This document shows positions 1-8,299 of a DNA stretch of 64,000 nt, in pieces. Source of the stretch: Proteobacteria bacterium DTSAM18. GTDB taxonomy: Bacteria > Myxococcota_A > UBA796 > GCA-2862545. The position numbers were made by a program, and so were the translations under genes. The notes under the pieces were generated by a model. It ran no database searches. It had not been told where the DNA came from and saw only the letters and a list, made by a program, of their open reading frames with translations. The stretch's first letter is position 1. Each line of letters starts with the position of its first letter. The stretch covers positions 186,001 through 250,000 of the forward strand of contig JARACJ010000005.1 of assembly GCA_028767165.1 (NCBI GenBank). Reading direction: 5' to 3'.

Positions 1-981
1 CTCCGTCGGCCCGGCGACAGCCACGCCGACTTCATCCAGCACCGCGACCTCGGCCTGCCCGACCCCACCGAGCTCGCCCCCCTCGAGCGCCTGCTCGACG
101 ACGCCGAACCCTCCGCGTCCACCGGACCCCAGTGCTACGTGCAGGGCGACTGCCCGTTCCTGCACCGCTGCCACGAGCCCATCTGGCGCTCGGGCCTGCC
201 CCGCCTGAACACCGTCACGGTGGAGCAACAGCAGAACTGGAGCCGGCAGGGCTGGCACACCCCCGCGGAGATCATCCGCCACGACGGACGCCGCCTGTCC
301 GCCGCCGCCGTGCAGCAGCTGGAGTCCCTGCAGGGCGGCGACACCTGGGCCCACCCGAGCCTGGGCGCCAGCCTGCTCCCCCTGCGTCGCGGCTTCTGGA
401 CCCTCGACTTCGAGCTGCTGTCGTCGGCCTTCCCTCCGCTCGTCGACACCGCCCCCTTCGAGCAGCTCCCGGTGCAGTGGTCGGCCCACCAGGTCCTCGA
501 CGGCCGGGTGGCCCACCGCGACTGGTTCTTCGAGGGGCACGGCCATCCCGCCGAGGCCTGCGCCGAGTCGCTGGTGAAGGTGCTCGGCAACGACCCGCTG
601 CCCATCGTCGTCTACTCGAACCACGAGGGCCGGATCCTGCGCAACCTCGCCACCCAGGTGCCCCACCACGCCGAGGCCCTGATGTCCCTGCGCCACCGGA
701 TCCTCGATCTGCAGGCCGTCATCGCCTCCTCCGTGCAGCACCCGGCCATCGGCCGCAGCCGCAGCCTCAAGGTGGTCTACCCGGCCCTCGTGCCCGGTCG
801 TGACTGGTCCGACCTGCGCGTCCGCAACGGCGCCCAGGCCCACACCATGCTGCACCACTGGTTCTCCTCCACGGGCGAGCGCGCCGACGACGACCGCACC
901 GCCCTGCTCGCCTACTGCGCCCGCGACACCATGGCGCTGGTGGAGCTGGTCGACGCGCTGCAGACCCTCGCCGCCCGCTGA
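1..981 (+). CDS. DUF2779-family nuclease-like protein, 5' end outside window
   Basis: The frame is open from base 1 to a TGA at 979-981, so only the C-terminal 326 residues are present. Three spaced cysteines (C-YVQGD-C-PFLHR-C) at about residues 44-55 of the visible part resemble the iron-sulfur cysteines at the end of Cas4/AddB-like PD-(D/E)XK nuclease domains. They are followed by the DUF2779 hallmarks: LDFELL, PVQWSAHQ, a VVYSNHEGRIL segment, GRSRSLKVVYPAL and a terminal ARDTMALVELVDAL helix. DUF2779 is an RNase H/exonuclease-like fold, with the first Asp and Glu as likely metal ligands. The substrate is unknown. No operon partner is visible; the next gene starts 38 bases later with its own ribosome site. 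Confidence 0.75.
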   Translation, partial: LRRPGDSHADFIQHRDLGLPDPTELAPLERLLDDAEPSASTGPQCYVQGDCPFLHRCHEPIWRSGLPRLNTVTVEQQQNWSRQGWHTPAEIIRHDGRRLSAAAVQQLESLQGGDTWAHPSLGASLLPLRRGFWTLDFELLSSAFPPLVDTAPFEQLPVQWSAHQVLDGRVAHRDWFFEGHGHPAEACAESLVKVLGNDPLPIVVYSNHEGRILRNLATQVPHHAEALMSLRHRILDLQAVIASSVQHPAIGRSRSLKVVYPALVPGRDWSDLRVRNGAQAHTMLHHWFSSTGERADDDRTALLAYCARDTMALVELVDALQTLAAR

Positions 982-1019
982 CCCCACCGGGCTACACTGC
1001 CGCCGGAGGTCACGAAGAC

Positions 1020-2453
1020 GTGGGCGTTCGCTGGAACCCAATGTGGCTGTTGTTCCTGCTGCTCGGGGTGGCGCTGCGTCTGCAGGGCTTCGCCACCCGC
1101 CCCCTGTGGCTCGACGAGGCCCTGCAGGTGCAGATCTCCAGCGCCCCGGACGTCTGGCAGGCCATCCGCGCCGAAGACATGCACCCGCCGCTGCTCACGC
1201 TGCTCGTGCGTCCGCTCCTGCAGTGGATGCCCCCCTGGTGGGTCGCCCGGCTGCCGAGCCTGCTCGCAGGCATCGCCCTCATCCCCGCCATGTGGTGGAC
1301 CGCCCACCGCTGGCTCTCCCCTCGCGCCGCCCAGTTCGCCACCGCGCTGGCCGCCTTCCACGTGCTGCTCGCCGGCTACGCCGGAGAGGCCCGCCCCTAC
1401 GCCCTCGGCATCCTGTGGCTGGCGCTCCACCTGGGCGCCCTGGCTCCCGGTCCCGCACGGCGACGGCCCTGGGCGCTGCTGTGGGGAAGTGCCGCCGTGT
1501 GGACCCTCGTGGGGGCCTGGCCGGTGGTCCTGCTCGGCCCGATCCTGCTCCTGCGTGGCCGCCGGCGCCTGTTCCACCTCGGCGTCCTCGGCCTGCAGAT
1601 CGCCGCCTGCTTCCTGCTGTTCACGAAGGCCCAGCTGCTCGATCACCAGGGCGCGGGCATGGCCGACGGCCACATGGCGACCCTGTTCCCCTTCCAGGAC
1701 GGGTTCGCGTTCGCCGGTCGGCAGATCCCGAGCGCCTTCGCCTACCTGGTCACCGGCCTGAGAGGACGATTGGCGTGGCTGGTGGGGGTGCCGCTGCTCC
1801 TGGTGGGCCTGCTCGCGGCATGGCGACACCGGGACGCGCCGCTCACCCGGTGGACCTGGACCGGCCTGCTCGCGTTCCTGCTGCTGAGCCTTCTGGGCCT
1901 GCACCCCTTCGGGCCCACCCGCCACCTGCTGGTGCTCACGCCCCTGCTGCTGCTGTGGAGCGCCGAGGTCGCCGGCAGCCTGCGCTTCGGCCGGCAGCTC
2001 CAGGCCATCGCCGTGCTGCTGGCCTGGACCATGGGCATGCCGCGCCCCACCGAGGACGTCCCAGGCCTGCTGGCGCAGCTGCCCGACGTGCGCATCCCGG
2101 TGGTGGCCGACCCCAGCGTGGCCCCCGCGATGGCCCTGTACGCCACGGATCAGCGGGTGGTGGCCCTCCCCTGGCTCGCGGGCCCGCCCCTGACCGACGC
2201 CGCGGGCGTGGTGATGCCCCCCGGCCAGGCCTTCTGGTGGGTCGCCGCCGACTACCGCCAGGCCGCCAGCCAGGACCTGCTCCAGTCCCTGCAGGACGCA
2301 GGGTGGACCATGGCCGAGGAGGTCATGGCCGCCGGGGTCGGCGCCGCGCTGTACCTGCCGCCGGAGCCGGGCCTACTCGATCCCCCGATCCCCGAAGCGG
2401 ATCACCCGCCCGAGGGGTCCACCGACCCGGGCGTGCTGCCAGTCGACCCGTAG
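1020..2453 (+). CDS. Membrane glycosyltransferase, family 39 (PMT/ArnT-like)
   Basis: The GTG start is chosen because GGAGG lies 10 bases upstream (1005-1009). The 477-residue protein is a polytopic inner-membrane protein with about ten hydrophobic segments in residues 8-340 and a soluble tail. The LWLDEAL motif in the first periplasmic loop (about residue 29), followed by MHPPLLTLLVR, is the signature of GT-C enzymes such as ArnT and protein O-mannosyltransferases, where the Asp is catalytic; these use polyprenyl-phosphate sugars. Acceptor and sugar cannot be deduced. The last 81 bases overlap the 3' end of the convergent PafA-like gene, and the C-terminal 20 residues are a Pro/Asp-rich tail of low complexity. 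Confidence 0.8.
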   Translation: MGVRWNPMWLLFLLLGVALRLQGFATRPLWLDEALQVQISSAPDVWQAIRAEDMHPPLLTLLVRPLLQWMPPWWVARLPSLLAGIALIPAMWWTAHRWLSPRAAQFATALAAFHVLLAGYAGEARPYALGILWLALHLGALAPGPARRRPWALLWGSAAVWTLVGAWPVVLLGPILLLRGRRRLFHLGVLGLQIAACFLLFTKAQLLDHQGAGMADGHMATLFPFQDGFAFAGRQIPSAFAYLVTGLRGRLAWLVGVPLLLVGLLAAWRHRDAPLTRWTWTGLLAFLLLSLLGLHPFGPTRHLLVLTPLLLLWSAEVAGSLRFGRQLQAIAVLLAWTMGMPRPTEDVPGLLAQLPDVRIPVVADPSVAPAMALYATDQRVVALPWLAGPPLTDAAGVVMPPGQAFWWVAADYRQAASQDLLQSLQDAGWTMAEEVMAAGVGAALYLPPEPGLLDPPIPEADHPPEGSTDPGVLPVDP

Positions 2454-4007
2454 CTCCACGTCGGCGGGCACATCCCGGATGAGCTGACCGCGAAGGGCCG
2501 CCGGGGAGTCCTCCGGTGCCATCACCATGGCCCGATCCACCGCCTCGTCCGACACGAGCTGCACGATGGCGCCCGCGTCCCGAAGGCGGGCGTGGTAGCC
2601 CGTGCCGAGCTCGTGGTAGCGCAGGTCGATCATCTTCCGCTCGTCCCAGGGCAGGTCGCTGCCCGCCTCCTCGATGAGCAGCTCCTTCGTGACCCAGTCG
2701 AGCTGCCCCACCAGCCCCTCCGGGTCGGTCTCCAGCTGATCGAGGGTGTCCTGCCACATGGTCAGCACGTCGTGGGCAGCGAGGGAGATGGTCGGTTGGG
2801 AGCGCACCCAGGCCTGTGCCCGGGCGAGGTAGGCCCGCTGCACGGCCAGGGCGGTGACCTCCCGTCCGTCGGCCAGGCGCAGGGGCGCATGCATGCCTCC
2901 GCGGCTCACGGCCCGCGCGGCCTCCAGGGGGTCGGCCAGCTGGGGCAGCTCCCGCAGCGCGCCCGCCTCGGCCATGTCCAGCACGAGGGTCGTGGTGGCC
3001 AGGCCCAGCCACAGGCCGACGTCACACATGGCGGCATCGGACATGCCGAGCTGCAGGCGCTGACGGGTCCGGAACAGCCGCAGGGGCGCACCGAACTCGA
3101 GGATGAACGGACCGAGCATGGCCTTCATCAGGTGCCCGATCTCCAGCAGGCCACGATCGTCGGGCCGGGTGCTCCAGCGGAACAGCCGTCGCATGGCGTC
3201 GGCCTTCTCCGACAGGTGGAACCCGTCGTCCCGCAGGCTGCCCGCGCCGGTGAAGATCATCCGGGTGACGAGGAAGCTGAGCGCGCCCTGCTGGACCTGT
3301 TGCCAGCCCAGCAGCCGCACCATGCCGGCCGTGGCCCAGAGCACGGGACCGACCAGCAGGTGCATCAGCACCTTCTCCAGCCGTCCGAGGGCGCCGAGGA
3401 GGGGGTCGAAGCGGCTTCCCTCCCCCCTCTCGGTCGACAGCAGGCCGAAGGGCGCGAGCATCAGCACCACGAGGGCGCTCAAGCTCACGAACAGCAGCCA
3501 GTGCAGGACGCTGGCCACGAACACCCAGGGGATGGCCAGCACCAGGAAGCTTCGCCAGGCCCACATCCGCCAGCCCGTCGCGAAGACGGTCTCGTAGTTC
3601 TCCTGGGGCCCGTACACGTTCCCCTGGGCATCCCGGCCGTTGCGACGGAGCACGATGCCGCCACGGGACGCCTCCCGAGCTGCCTCGGCGGCCTGCGTCA
3701 TCAGCCGGTCCTGGGCCCGCATGTACAGGAGGAGCTCGTTCGGCCCCCGGCACTCCGGCGTGCCCGCCTCGAGCAGGCCGTCGTCGAAGGCATCCGCCTG
3801 CACCTCGTAGTAGACCGAGCCCCCGTTGGAGGAGAACAGCCGCTCCCGCGCCCAGCCTCCGATGCCCCCCGCGGACCGGGTCCGCACGAGCCCACGGAGT
3901 GCCTCGACCACGCGCAGGTAGAGCTCATGCCCGGAGTCGCCATCCTCCGAGAGCGGCTCCGCCCGCAGGGGCATCTCCGACTCCATGCCCATGAGCCGGT
4001 CGAGCAT
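2373..4007 (-). CDS. Membrane-embedded PafA/Dop-family (Pup-ligase-like) protein
   Basis: 544 residues; ATG at 4007, preceded by GGAG inside the end of the upstream gene. The following landmarks align in order with PafA: MGMESE (6-11), NGGSVYYE (61-68), TPEC (83-86), NVYGPQENY (130-138), LVTRMIFTGAG (246-256), LSEKAD (265-270), TTTLVLDMAEAG (338-349), RLADGREVTALAVQRAYL (377-394), APEDSPAALRG (497-507) and VDWQH (521-525). PafA joins the C-terminal Glu of Pup to lysines with ATP. Unusually, about 95 residues containing two or three hydrophobic helices (about 149-190 and 214-235) are inserted where PafA has a short loop, and the NTRDEPHAD and RRLH regions of PafA are replaced. The residue at the catalytic Asp position appears to be Glu68. 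Length exceeds M. tuberculosis PafA (452). The gene lies 3 bases after the Pup-like gene. Family assignment is strong; activity is inferred. Confidence 0.85.
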   Translation of the reverse strand: MLDRLMGMESEMPLRAEPLSEDGDSGHELYLRVVEALRGLVRTRSAGGIGGWARERLFSSNGGSVYYEVQADAFDDGLLEAGTPECRGPNELLLYMRAQDRLMTQAAEAAREASRGGIVLRRNGRDAQGNVYGPQENYETVFATGWRMWAWRSFLVLAIPWVFVASVLHWLLFVSLSALVVLMLAPFGLLSTERGEGSRFDPLLGALGRLEKVLMHLLVGPVLWATAGMVRLLGWQQVQQGALSFLVTRMIFTGAGSLRDDGFHLSEKADAMRRLFRWSTRPDDRGLLEIGHLMKAMLGPFILEFGAPLRLFRTRQRLQLGMSDAAMCDVGLWLGLATTTLVLDMAEAGALRELPQLADPLEAARAVSRGGMHAPLRLADGREVTALAVQRAYLARAQAWVRSQPTISLAAHDVLTMWQDTLDQLETDPEGLVGQLDWVTKELLIEEAGSDLPWDERKMIDLRYHELGTGYHARLRDAGAIVQLVSDEAVDRAMVMAPEDSPAALRGQLIRDVPADVELRVDWQHARVGGPLGRVIRFGDRGIE

Positions 4008-4010
4008 GTC

Positions 4011-4169
4011 TCACTCTCCGCCGGCCGGTACCTCGGTCTCCACCAGGTACCGGGTCGCCACTCCCACCACTTCCTTGCGTGCCTTCTCCGCCACCTCGGC
4101 AAGCACCCGCCGACGAGACGGCATGTCACGTCGAGCGGGCAGCGCCAGACGATTGGTCTTCGTCGCCAT
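4011..4169 (-). CDS. Pup-like small modifier protein ending in Gly-Gly-Glu
   Basis: A 52-residue ORF starting MATKTNRLALPARR and ending RYLVETEVPAGGE, then TGA. Pup and the related UBact proteins are small, mostly disordered or helical, and end in GGE or GGQ; the terminal Glu side chain is what PafA couples to substrate lysines. Here the Glu is encoded directly, so no Dop deamidation step would be needed. The middle (residues 19-45, with charged repeats such as AEVAEKARKEVV) could form one amphipathic helix, as the ligase-binding part of Pup does. The N-terminus is basic rather than acidic, unlike Pup. A GAGGGG lies 5 bases before the ATG. It sits immediately upstream of the PafA-like gene, the usual partner. 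Similarity outside the tail is weak, so the call rests on size, tail and neighbour. Confidence 0.68.
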   Translation of the reverse strand: MATKTNRLALPARRDMPSRRRVLAEVAEKARKEVVGVATRYLVETEVPAGGE

Positions 4170-4190
4170 GATCACCCCTCAGAGCCTGTG

Positions 4191-4206
4191 CCTCCCGAGA
4201 GGGAGG
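4191..4206 (-). promoter_or_regulatory. Leader hairpin upstream of Pup-like gene
   Basis: Perfect palindrome CCTCCC-GAGA-GGGAGG, 21 bases before the Pup-like start codon on the minus strand. On the transcript it could form a 6-bp hairpin near the ribosome site; it might equally be an operator. The rest of 4207-4331 shows no gene or recognised promoter. Confidence 0.35.
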
Positions 4207-4331
4207 GACACATTCCACCTCGGATGTGGCGACCGCCGGCTGGAGTCCGGTTCAGGACCATCCCCAGCCCGCAACCGCCCTGAGCCCATCCGCGGGCCCC
4301 GGTACGGCCAACTACGAAGACGACGAACGGA

Positions 4332-4364
4332 CACGGGCCGGACGCCGATGACGTCCGGCCCGTG
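4332..4364 (-). terminator. Strong hairpin terminator after the 5-PKD protein
   Basis: A 13-bp perfect stem (CACGGGCCGGACG / CGTCCGGCCCGTG) with a 7-base loop, 35 bases after the stop of the minus-strand gene at 4400. It has no clear U-tract. A nearly identical hairpin follows the paralogous gene at 8300-8334, which supports a real 3'-end function. Confidence 0.7.
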
Positions 4365-4376
4365 AGCTGGCCTCGA

Positions 4377-4396
4377 CCAGGGGCAGACGCCCCTGG
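4377..4396 (-). terminator. Second hairpin directly after the 5-PKD gene stop
   Basis: An 8-bp perfect stem CCAGGGGC-AGAC-GCCCCTGG lying three bases after the stop codon at 4400-4402. With the stronger hairpin just beyond, it probably forms a double 3'-end structure. Confidence 0.5.
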
Positions 4397-4399
4397 GGT

Positions 4400-7300
4400 T
4401 CAGCGCCGCTGGCGCCGACGCAGGCCCATCAGGCCCAGCCCGCCGAGCCACAGCCAGCCGGCGCCGCCCCCGGTGCTGGAACAGCCGCAGTCGCTGACCG
4501 CGTTCTCGTCGGGGTCTCCCACGAGGACCTCCGCGGGCTCGGACCAGTCGGAGGCCGCGCCCAGCGCATCGACCGCACGGACCTGCCAGGCGAACGCGCC
4601 CAGCTCGGTCGTCAGCTGCGGATCCCAGGACCCCTCGAAGCCCTGGATGTCGAGGCCGCCGGTCTCGACCAGGACGGAACCGGCCGTGGCGAGCACGCGC
4701 ACCTCGTAGGTGACCTCGTCGCCCTCGGGATCGGAGGACGCGGTGAACATCAGCTCCGGCCAGGGCTCTCCGATCTGCAGCGCGGTGTCGACGGGAGACA
4801 GGGGAACGGGCACGGTGGGGGCGTCGTTGGGCCCACGGACGAAGAAGGACACGGAGGTCCACGGCGAGGCGATGCCGCTCTCGTCCTCGGCGCGCACGCG
4901 GCCGTGCCAGGTGAAGTGCTCCACGAGGTCCTTGTCGAGCTCGAGGGCGATGTCCTCCACGGCGCCGGTCTCGTCGAAGGCCGAGCCGCGCACCCCGATC
5001 ACGGCGTAGTCCGCCGAGCTCGACAGCTCCGCATGGTAGGTGATGCCGCTGCCCTCGGGATCGGTCACGCCGGAGACGATCACCTCGGGGCGCAGGGACT
5101 CCACCATGCTGTCGTTCTCGGGCGTGAGCCACATCGGTGCCTCGGGCGCCGCGTCCTCCATGCTGTAGCGGAACCAGGTCCACTCGCTCCAGCCGGCGTC
5201 CATGCCGTCCTCGTCGCGAGCGAGGGCCCGCCACTTGTACAGACCGTCCTCCACGAACAGCTCGGGGGAGACGTCCCACATCAGGTCGGTGGCTTCCGCG
5301 TCGGCGGTCACGTCGAGGATCGAGGCCAGCAGGTTGTCGGCTTCGTCGACGAGCTCGAGGTCGTAGGTGACGGCGTCGCCGTCCGGGTCGATCACCGTGC
5401 CGATCTGCAGCGCGGGCGCCTCCATGGCCAGGATCTCGCCCTCGATGGGGAACAGCAGCTCGGGGATCGGGGGCGCCTCGTCCTCGGCGTTGAGGAAGAA
5501 GCGGCCGGTCTCGGACCAGGGACCCTCCACGTAGGGATCGACCGCGCGGACCCGCCACACGGGCATGGCGTTCTCGGGCAGCGCCACATCCACCCACCAG
5601 GTGGACTGCAGGTCGGCCTCGGCCACGTCGGTGGCGTCGGTCAGGAGCACCGTGAGGGTGTCGTCCTCGTAGACCTCGACGTCGTAGGTGAGGACGTCGT
5701 CGGCCAGCGGATGCTCGGCGTTGGTCCAGGTGAGGGTCGGGGACGCCTCGAGGACCTCGACGTCGTCCTTGGGCGAGACGAGCACGGGGGCCTCGGGACC
5801 ATCGAAGCTGGAGGGGTCGGTGCCGAGTTCGAACTCCAGCAGGTTGTCGCGGCCGTCTCCGTCGTCGTCGCCGGTGGCATCGGAGGCGTCGTCCGGATCG
5901 AAGCCGTTGTCGGTCTCCCACTGATCCGCCATGCCGTCACCGTCGGAGTCCAGGTGGGAGATGGTGACGGTCCACGCCAGGGTGTCGGTGCCGCCGTCGC
6001 CGTCGTCGACCTCGATCTCGAAGTCCGCGGAGCCGGCCGCCGCCTGGTCGTAGGTGGGGGTCCAGGTGACCTCGCCCGTCTCCTCGTCGATCTCGGCGCC
6101 GTCGGGCATGTCGAGCAGCGCGAAGGTCAGCTCGTCGTCACCGGGGTCGTCCACGGTGGGCAGGAAGCTGTAGGCATCGGCCTCGAAGGCGGAGAGTCCG
6201 GCAGCGTTCGTGAACGCCGGCGCCACGTTGTCGACCGTGACGGTGTGGCTCTCGCTGTAGCTGCCGCCGTCCTCGTCGGAGACCGTGACCACCACGGTGA
6301 AGTCGCCGTCGTCGGCCCAGGTGTGGCTGACCGAAGCGCCGCTGCCGGTGTTCTCGTCGCCGAAGTCCCAGGACACGCTGGGGGTGTCGTCGGCGGAGGC
6401 ATCGCTCACCGTCACCGCCAGGGAGGCGGCCGAGCCCTCCTCCACGGACGGAGGCAGGGTGATGGTGTCGACCGTGGGCGCCACGTTGGCGATGGTGACA
6501 TCGGCGGTCTGGACCGTCTGGCCGCCGTCCTCGTCGGTCACCGTGAACGTGACGACGTAGTCGCCGTCGTCGGCCCAGGTGTAGTCCAGCTCGGGCTCGG
6601 TGGTGGTCATCACCTGGCCATCCCCGAGGTCCCACGTGTAGGACAGCGTGTCGGCGGCCACGTCGGTGACCTCCGCCTGCAGGGTCACGCTGGTGGCCTC
6701 GTCACCGGCGACGTCGTCGAAGGACACCACCACCGGGTTGGCGTTGGCGGCCACGAGGGTGCCGGAGAGCGTGGCCTCGCCGCCATCGCCGTCGGTGACG
6801 GTGAGCGTGACCGGGTAGCTGCCGTCGTCGGGCAGGACCACGGTGACGTCGGCGCCCGTGAGGCTCTGGCCGTCGACGCTCCAGGTGTAGACCAGCTCGT
6901 CGTCACCCGCGTCGGAGCCGGTGGCGCTGAGCTGCACGCCCAGGCCTTCGATGGCGCCGGGCAGGGTCATGCTGTCGATGACCGGATCGACGTTGGAGAT
7001 CGTGATGGTCTCCGTCCAGGAGGCGCTGCCGCCGTCGCCGTCGTCGGTGGTGACCGTGACCACGTAGTCGCCATCGTCGGCGTAGGTGTGGACCACGTCG
7101 GTGCCCGTCGCGGTGCCGCCGTCGCCGAAGTCCCAGCTCCAGGTGAGGTCATCCCCGCCGGCGTCCGAGCCCGTGGCGGAGAAGCCCAGCTCGCTGCCCT
7201 CGTCGCCTCCGACGATGGTGGTGGTGTCGATGGTCGGGCCCACGTTGACCACGGTGACCGTGGCGGTGGCCGTGTCCACGGAGCCGACGTCGTTCGTGGC

Positions 7301-8059
7301 CCGCACGGCCACCGTGAAGGTGCCCTCGTCCGGGTACACGCACGCCGTGGTGGTGTCGCCCGTGGCGTCCCAGGTGCCGTCGTTGGTGCAGTCCCACTCC
7401 ACGGACGTGATCGTGCCGCCGGTGGAGGCGGAGGTCAGGATGGGGCTTCCACCCTCGTCGACCGTGTAGGGCCCGCCGGCATCCGCGACGACGGGATCCT
7501 CGGCGGTGACCGTGAGGGTGATGCCCTTGATGCACAGCGGATCCGCCCAGGCGTTGTCGGTGGCCAGGAAGGTCCAGGAGCCGGAGGCCTCCACACCGTC
7601 GAAGCCCGACAGGGCGTGGTAGGGCCGGAAGCTGCCGCTCGAGGGCGCCCCGGAGGGCGGTCCCGCCAGGTGGGCATCGGAGAAGTCGGTGGTGACATCG
7701 CCCGTGGAGAGGCTGCCGCTGTACTGCCCCGTGTTCACGATCCGGACCTTCGTGCCGTCGGGGGCCTGCAGCTTCATCCCCGTCTCGTTGTGGTAGCTGT
7801 TGCCCGTACCGGGGGAAGTGCAGCTGCCGTCGGTCTTCCGCCAGGTGACGGATACCGTGACGTCGCTGACGATGGAACCCGATGCCAGCGTGGTGGGCAG
7901 CGTGGCCACCGCGACGTCGGTGGCGGCATCCACCGACACGTTGCCGGACCATGAGACGGTATCCGTGGTGGAAGCCTCTGCCTGCGCGAACAGGACGAGG
8001 CCGAGGGCGAGCGCCAGCGGGCGATCTGCCCGGAAGAACTTTTTCTGTCCAGACTGCAT
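4400..8059 (-). CDS. Secreted P-domain/5-PKD surface protein with MYXO-CTERM tail
   Basis: The start is placed at ATG 8059 because GGAGG precedes it and a signal peptide (basic RAD-R, then LALALGLVLFAQAEAS) follows at once; the open frame extends 73 codons upstream without support. The 1219 residues comprise: signal (1-29); a proprotein-convertase P-domain-like jelly roll (about 53-190, with LQAPDGTKVRIVNTG); five PKD domains (about 190-613, each with a WDFGDG-like core); a cadherin-like domain (613-700); an Asp-rich Ca-binding thrombospondin-3-like stretch (DSDGDGMADQW, about 701-740); Fn3-like repeats; and a tail of CGCSSTGGGAG, a hydrophobic helix and RRRQRR. That tail is the MYXO-CTERM surface-sorting signal. 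No catalytic domain is visible, so an adhesive or structural role is likely. It is a paralogue of the next gene upstream. Confidence 0.85.
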   Translation of the reverse strand: MQSGQKKFFRADRPLALALGLVLFAQAEASTTDTVSWSGNVSVDAATDVAVATLPTTLASGSIVSDVTVSVTWRKTDGSCTSPGTGNSYHNETGMKLQAPDGTKVRIVNTGQYSGSLSTGDVTTDFSDAHLAGPPSGAPSSGSFRPYHALSGFDGVEASGSWTFLATDNAWADPLCIKGITLTVTAEDPVVADAGGPYTVDEGGSPILTSASTGGTITSVEWDCTNDGTWDATGDTTTACVYPDEGTFTVAVRATNDVGSVDTATATVTVVNVGPTIDTTTIVGGDEGSELGFSATGSDAGGDDLTWSWDFGDGGTATGTDVVHTYADDGDYVVTVTTDDGDGGSASWTETITISNVDPVIDSMTLPGAIEGLGVQLSATGSDAGDDELVYTWSVDGQSLTGADVTVVLPDDGSYPVTLTVTDGDGGEATLSGTLVAANANPVVVSFDDVAGDEATSVTLQAEVTDVAADTLSYTWDLGDGQVMTTTEPELDYTWADDGDYVVTFTVTDEDGGQTVQTADVTIANVAPTVDTITLPPSVEEGSAASLAVTVSDASADDTPSVSWDFGDENTGSGASVSHTWADDGDFTVVVTVSDEDGGSYSESHTVTVDNVAPAFTNAAGLSAFEADAYSFLPTVDDPGDDELTFALLDMPDGAEIDEETGEVTWTPTYDQAAAGSADFEIEVDDGDGGTDTLAWTVTISHLDSDGDGMADQWETDNGFDPDDASDATGDDDGDGRDNLLEFELGTDPSSFDGPEAPVLVSPKDDVEVLEASPTLTWTNAEHPLADDVLTYDVEVYEDDTLTVLLTDATDVAEADLQSTWWVDVALPENAMPVWRVRAVDPYVEGPWSETGRFFLNAEDEAPPIPELLFPIEGEILAMEAPALQIGTVIDPDGDAVTYDLELVDEADNLLASILDVTADAEATDLMWDVSPELFVEDGLYKWRALARDEDGMDAGWSEWTWFRYSMEDAAPEAPMWLTPENDSMVESLRPEVIVSGVTDPEGSGITYHAELSSSADYAVIGVRGSAFDETGAVEDIALELDKDLVEHFTWHGRVRAEDESGIASPWTSVSFFVRGPNDAPTVPVPLSPVDTALQIGEPWPELMFTASSDPEGDEVTYEVRVLATAGSVLVETGGLDIQGFEGSWDPQLTTELGAFAWQVRAVDALGAASDWSEPAEVLVGDPDENAVSDCGCSSTGGGAGWLWLGGLGLMGLRRRQRR

Positions 8060-8299
8060 GCGAATCCTCCTGACCGGCTTCGGCGTAACCGGAAGATACA
8101 GGAACTTCCAGCATGAACCGAGTGAATCTGGGGCTGCAGACAATTCAGATCTGAAAAAGTATTTGTCGGATTCGCGATATTGCAGGTTTGACCATGCACC
8201 GTGTCCCGTGGCGTCCGGACGGCACGTCGGCACACCGGTACCAGATGCATCGTCGATCCCGTACCGGATACGACGCATCGGTCCCGTGCCCCGGAACGA

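Noticed and set aside
2592-4283. Long plus-strand frame across the PafA-like gene
   Set aside because: It is antisense to a gene with many conserved PafA motifs. High GC leaves long open frames in other phases; the translation is low-complexity (Gly/Gln/His-rich).
8060-8278. 73 extra codons before the 5-PKD signal peptide
   Set aside because: No ribosome site, AT-rich promoter-like DNA, and GGAGG precedes the ATG at 8059.
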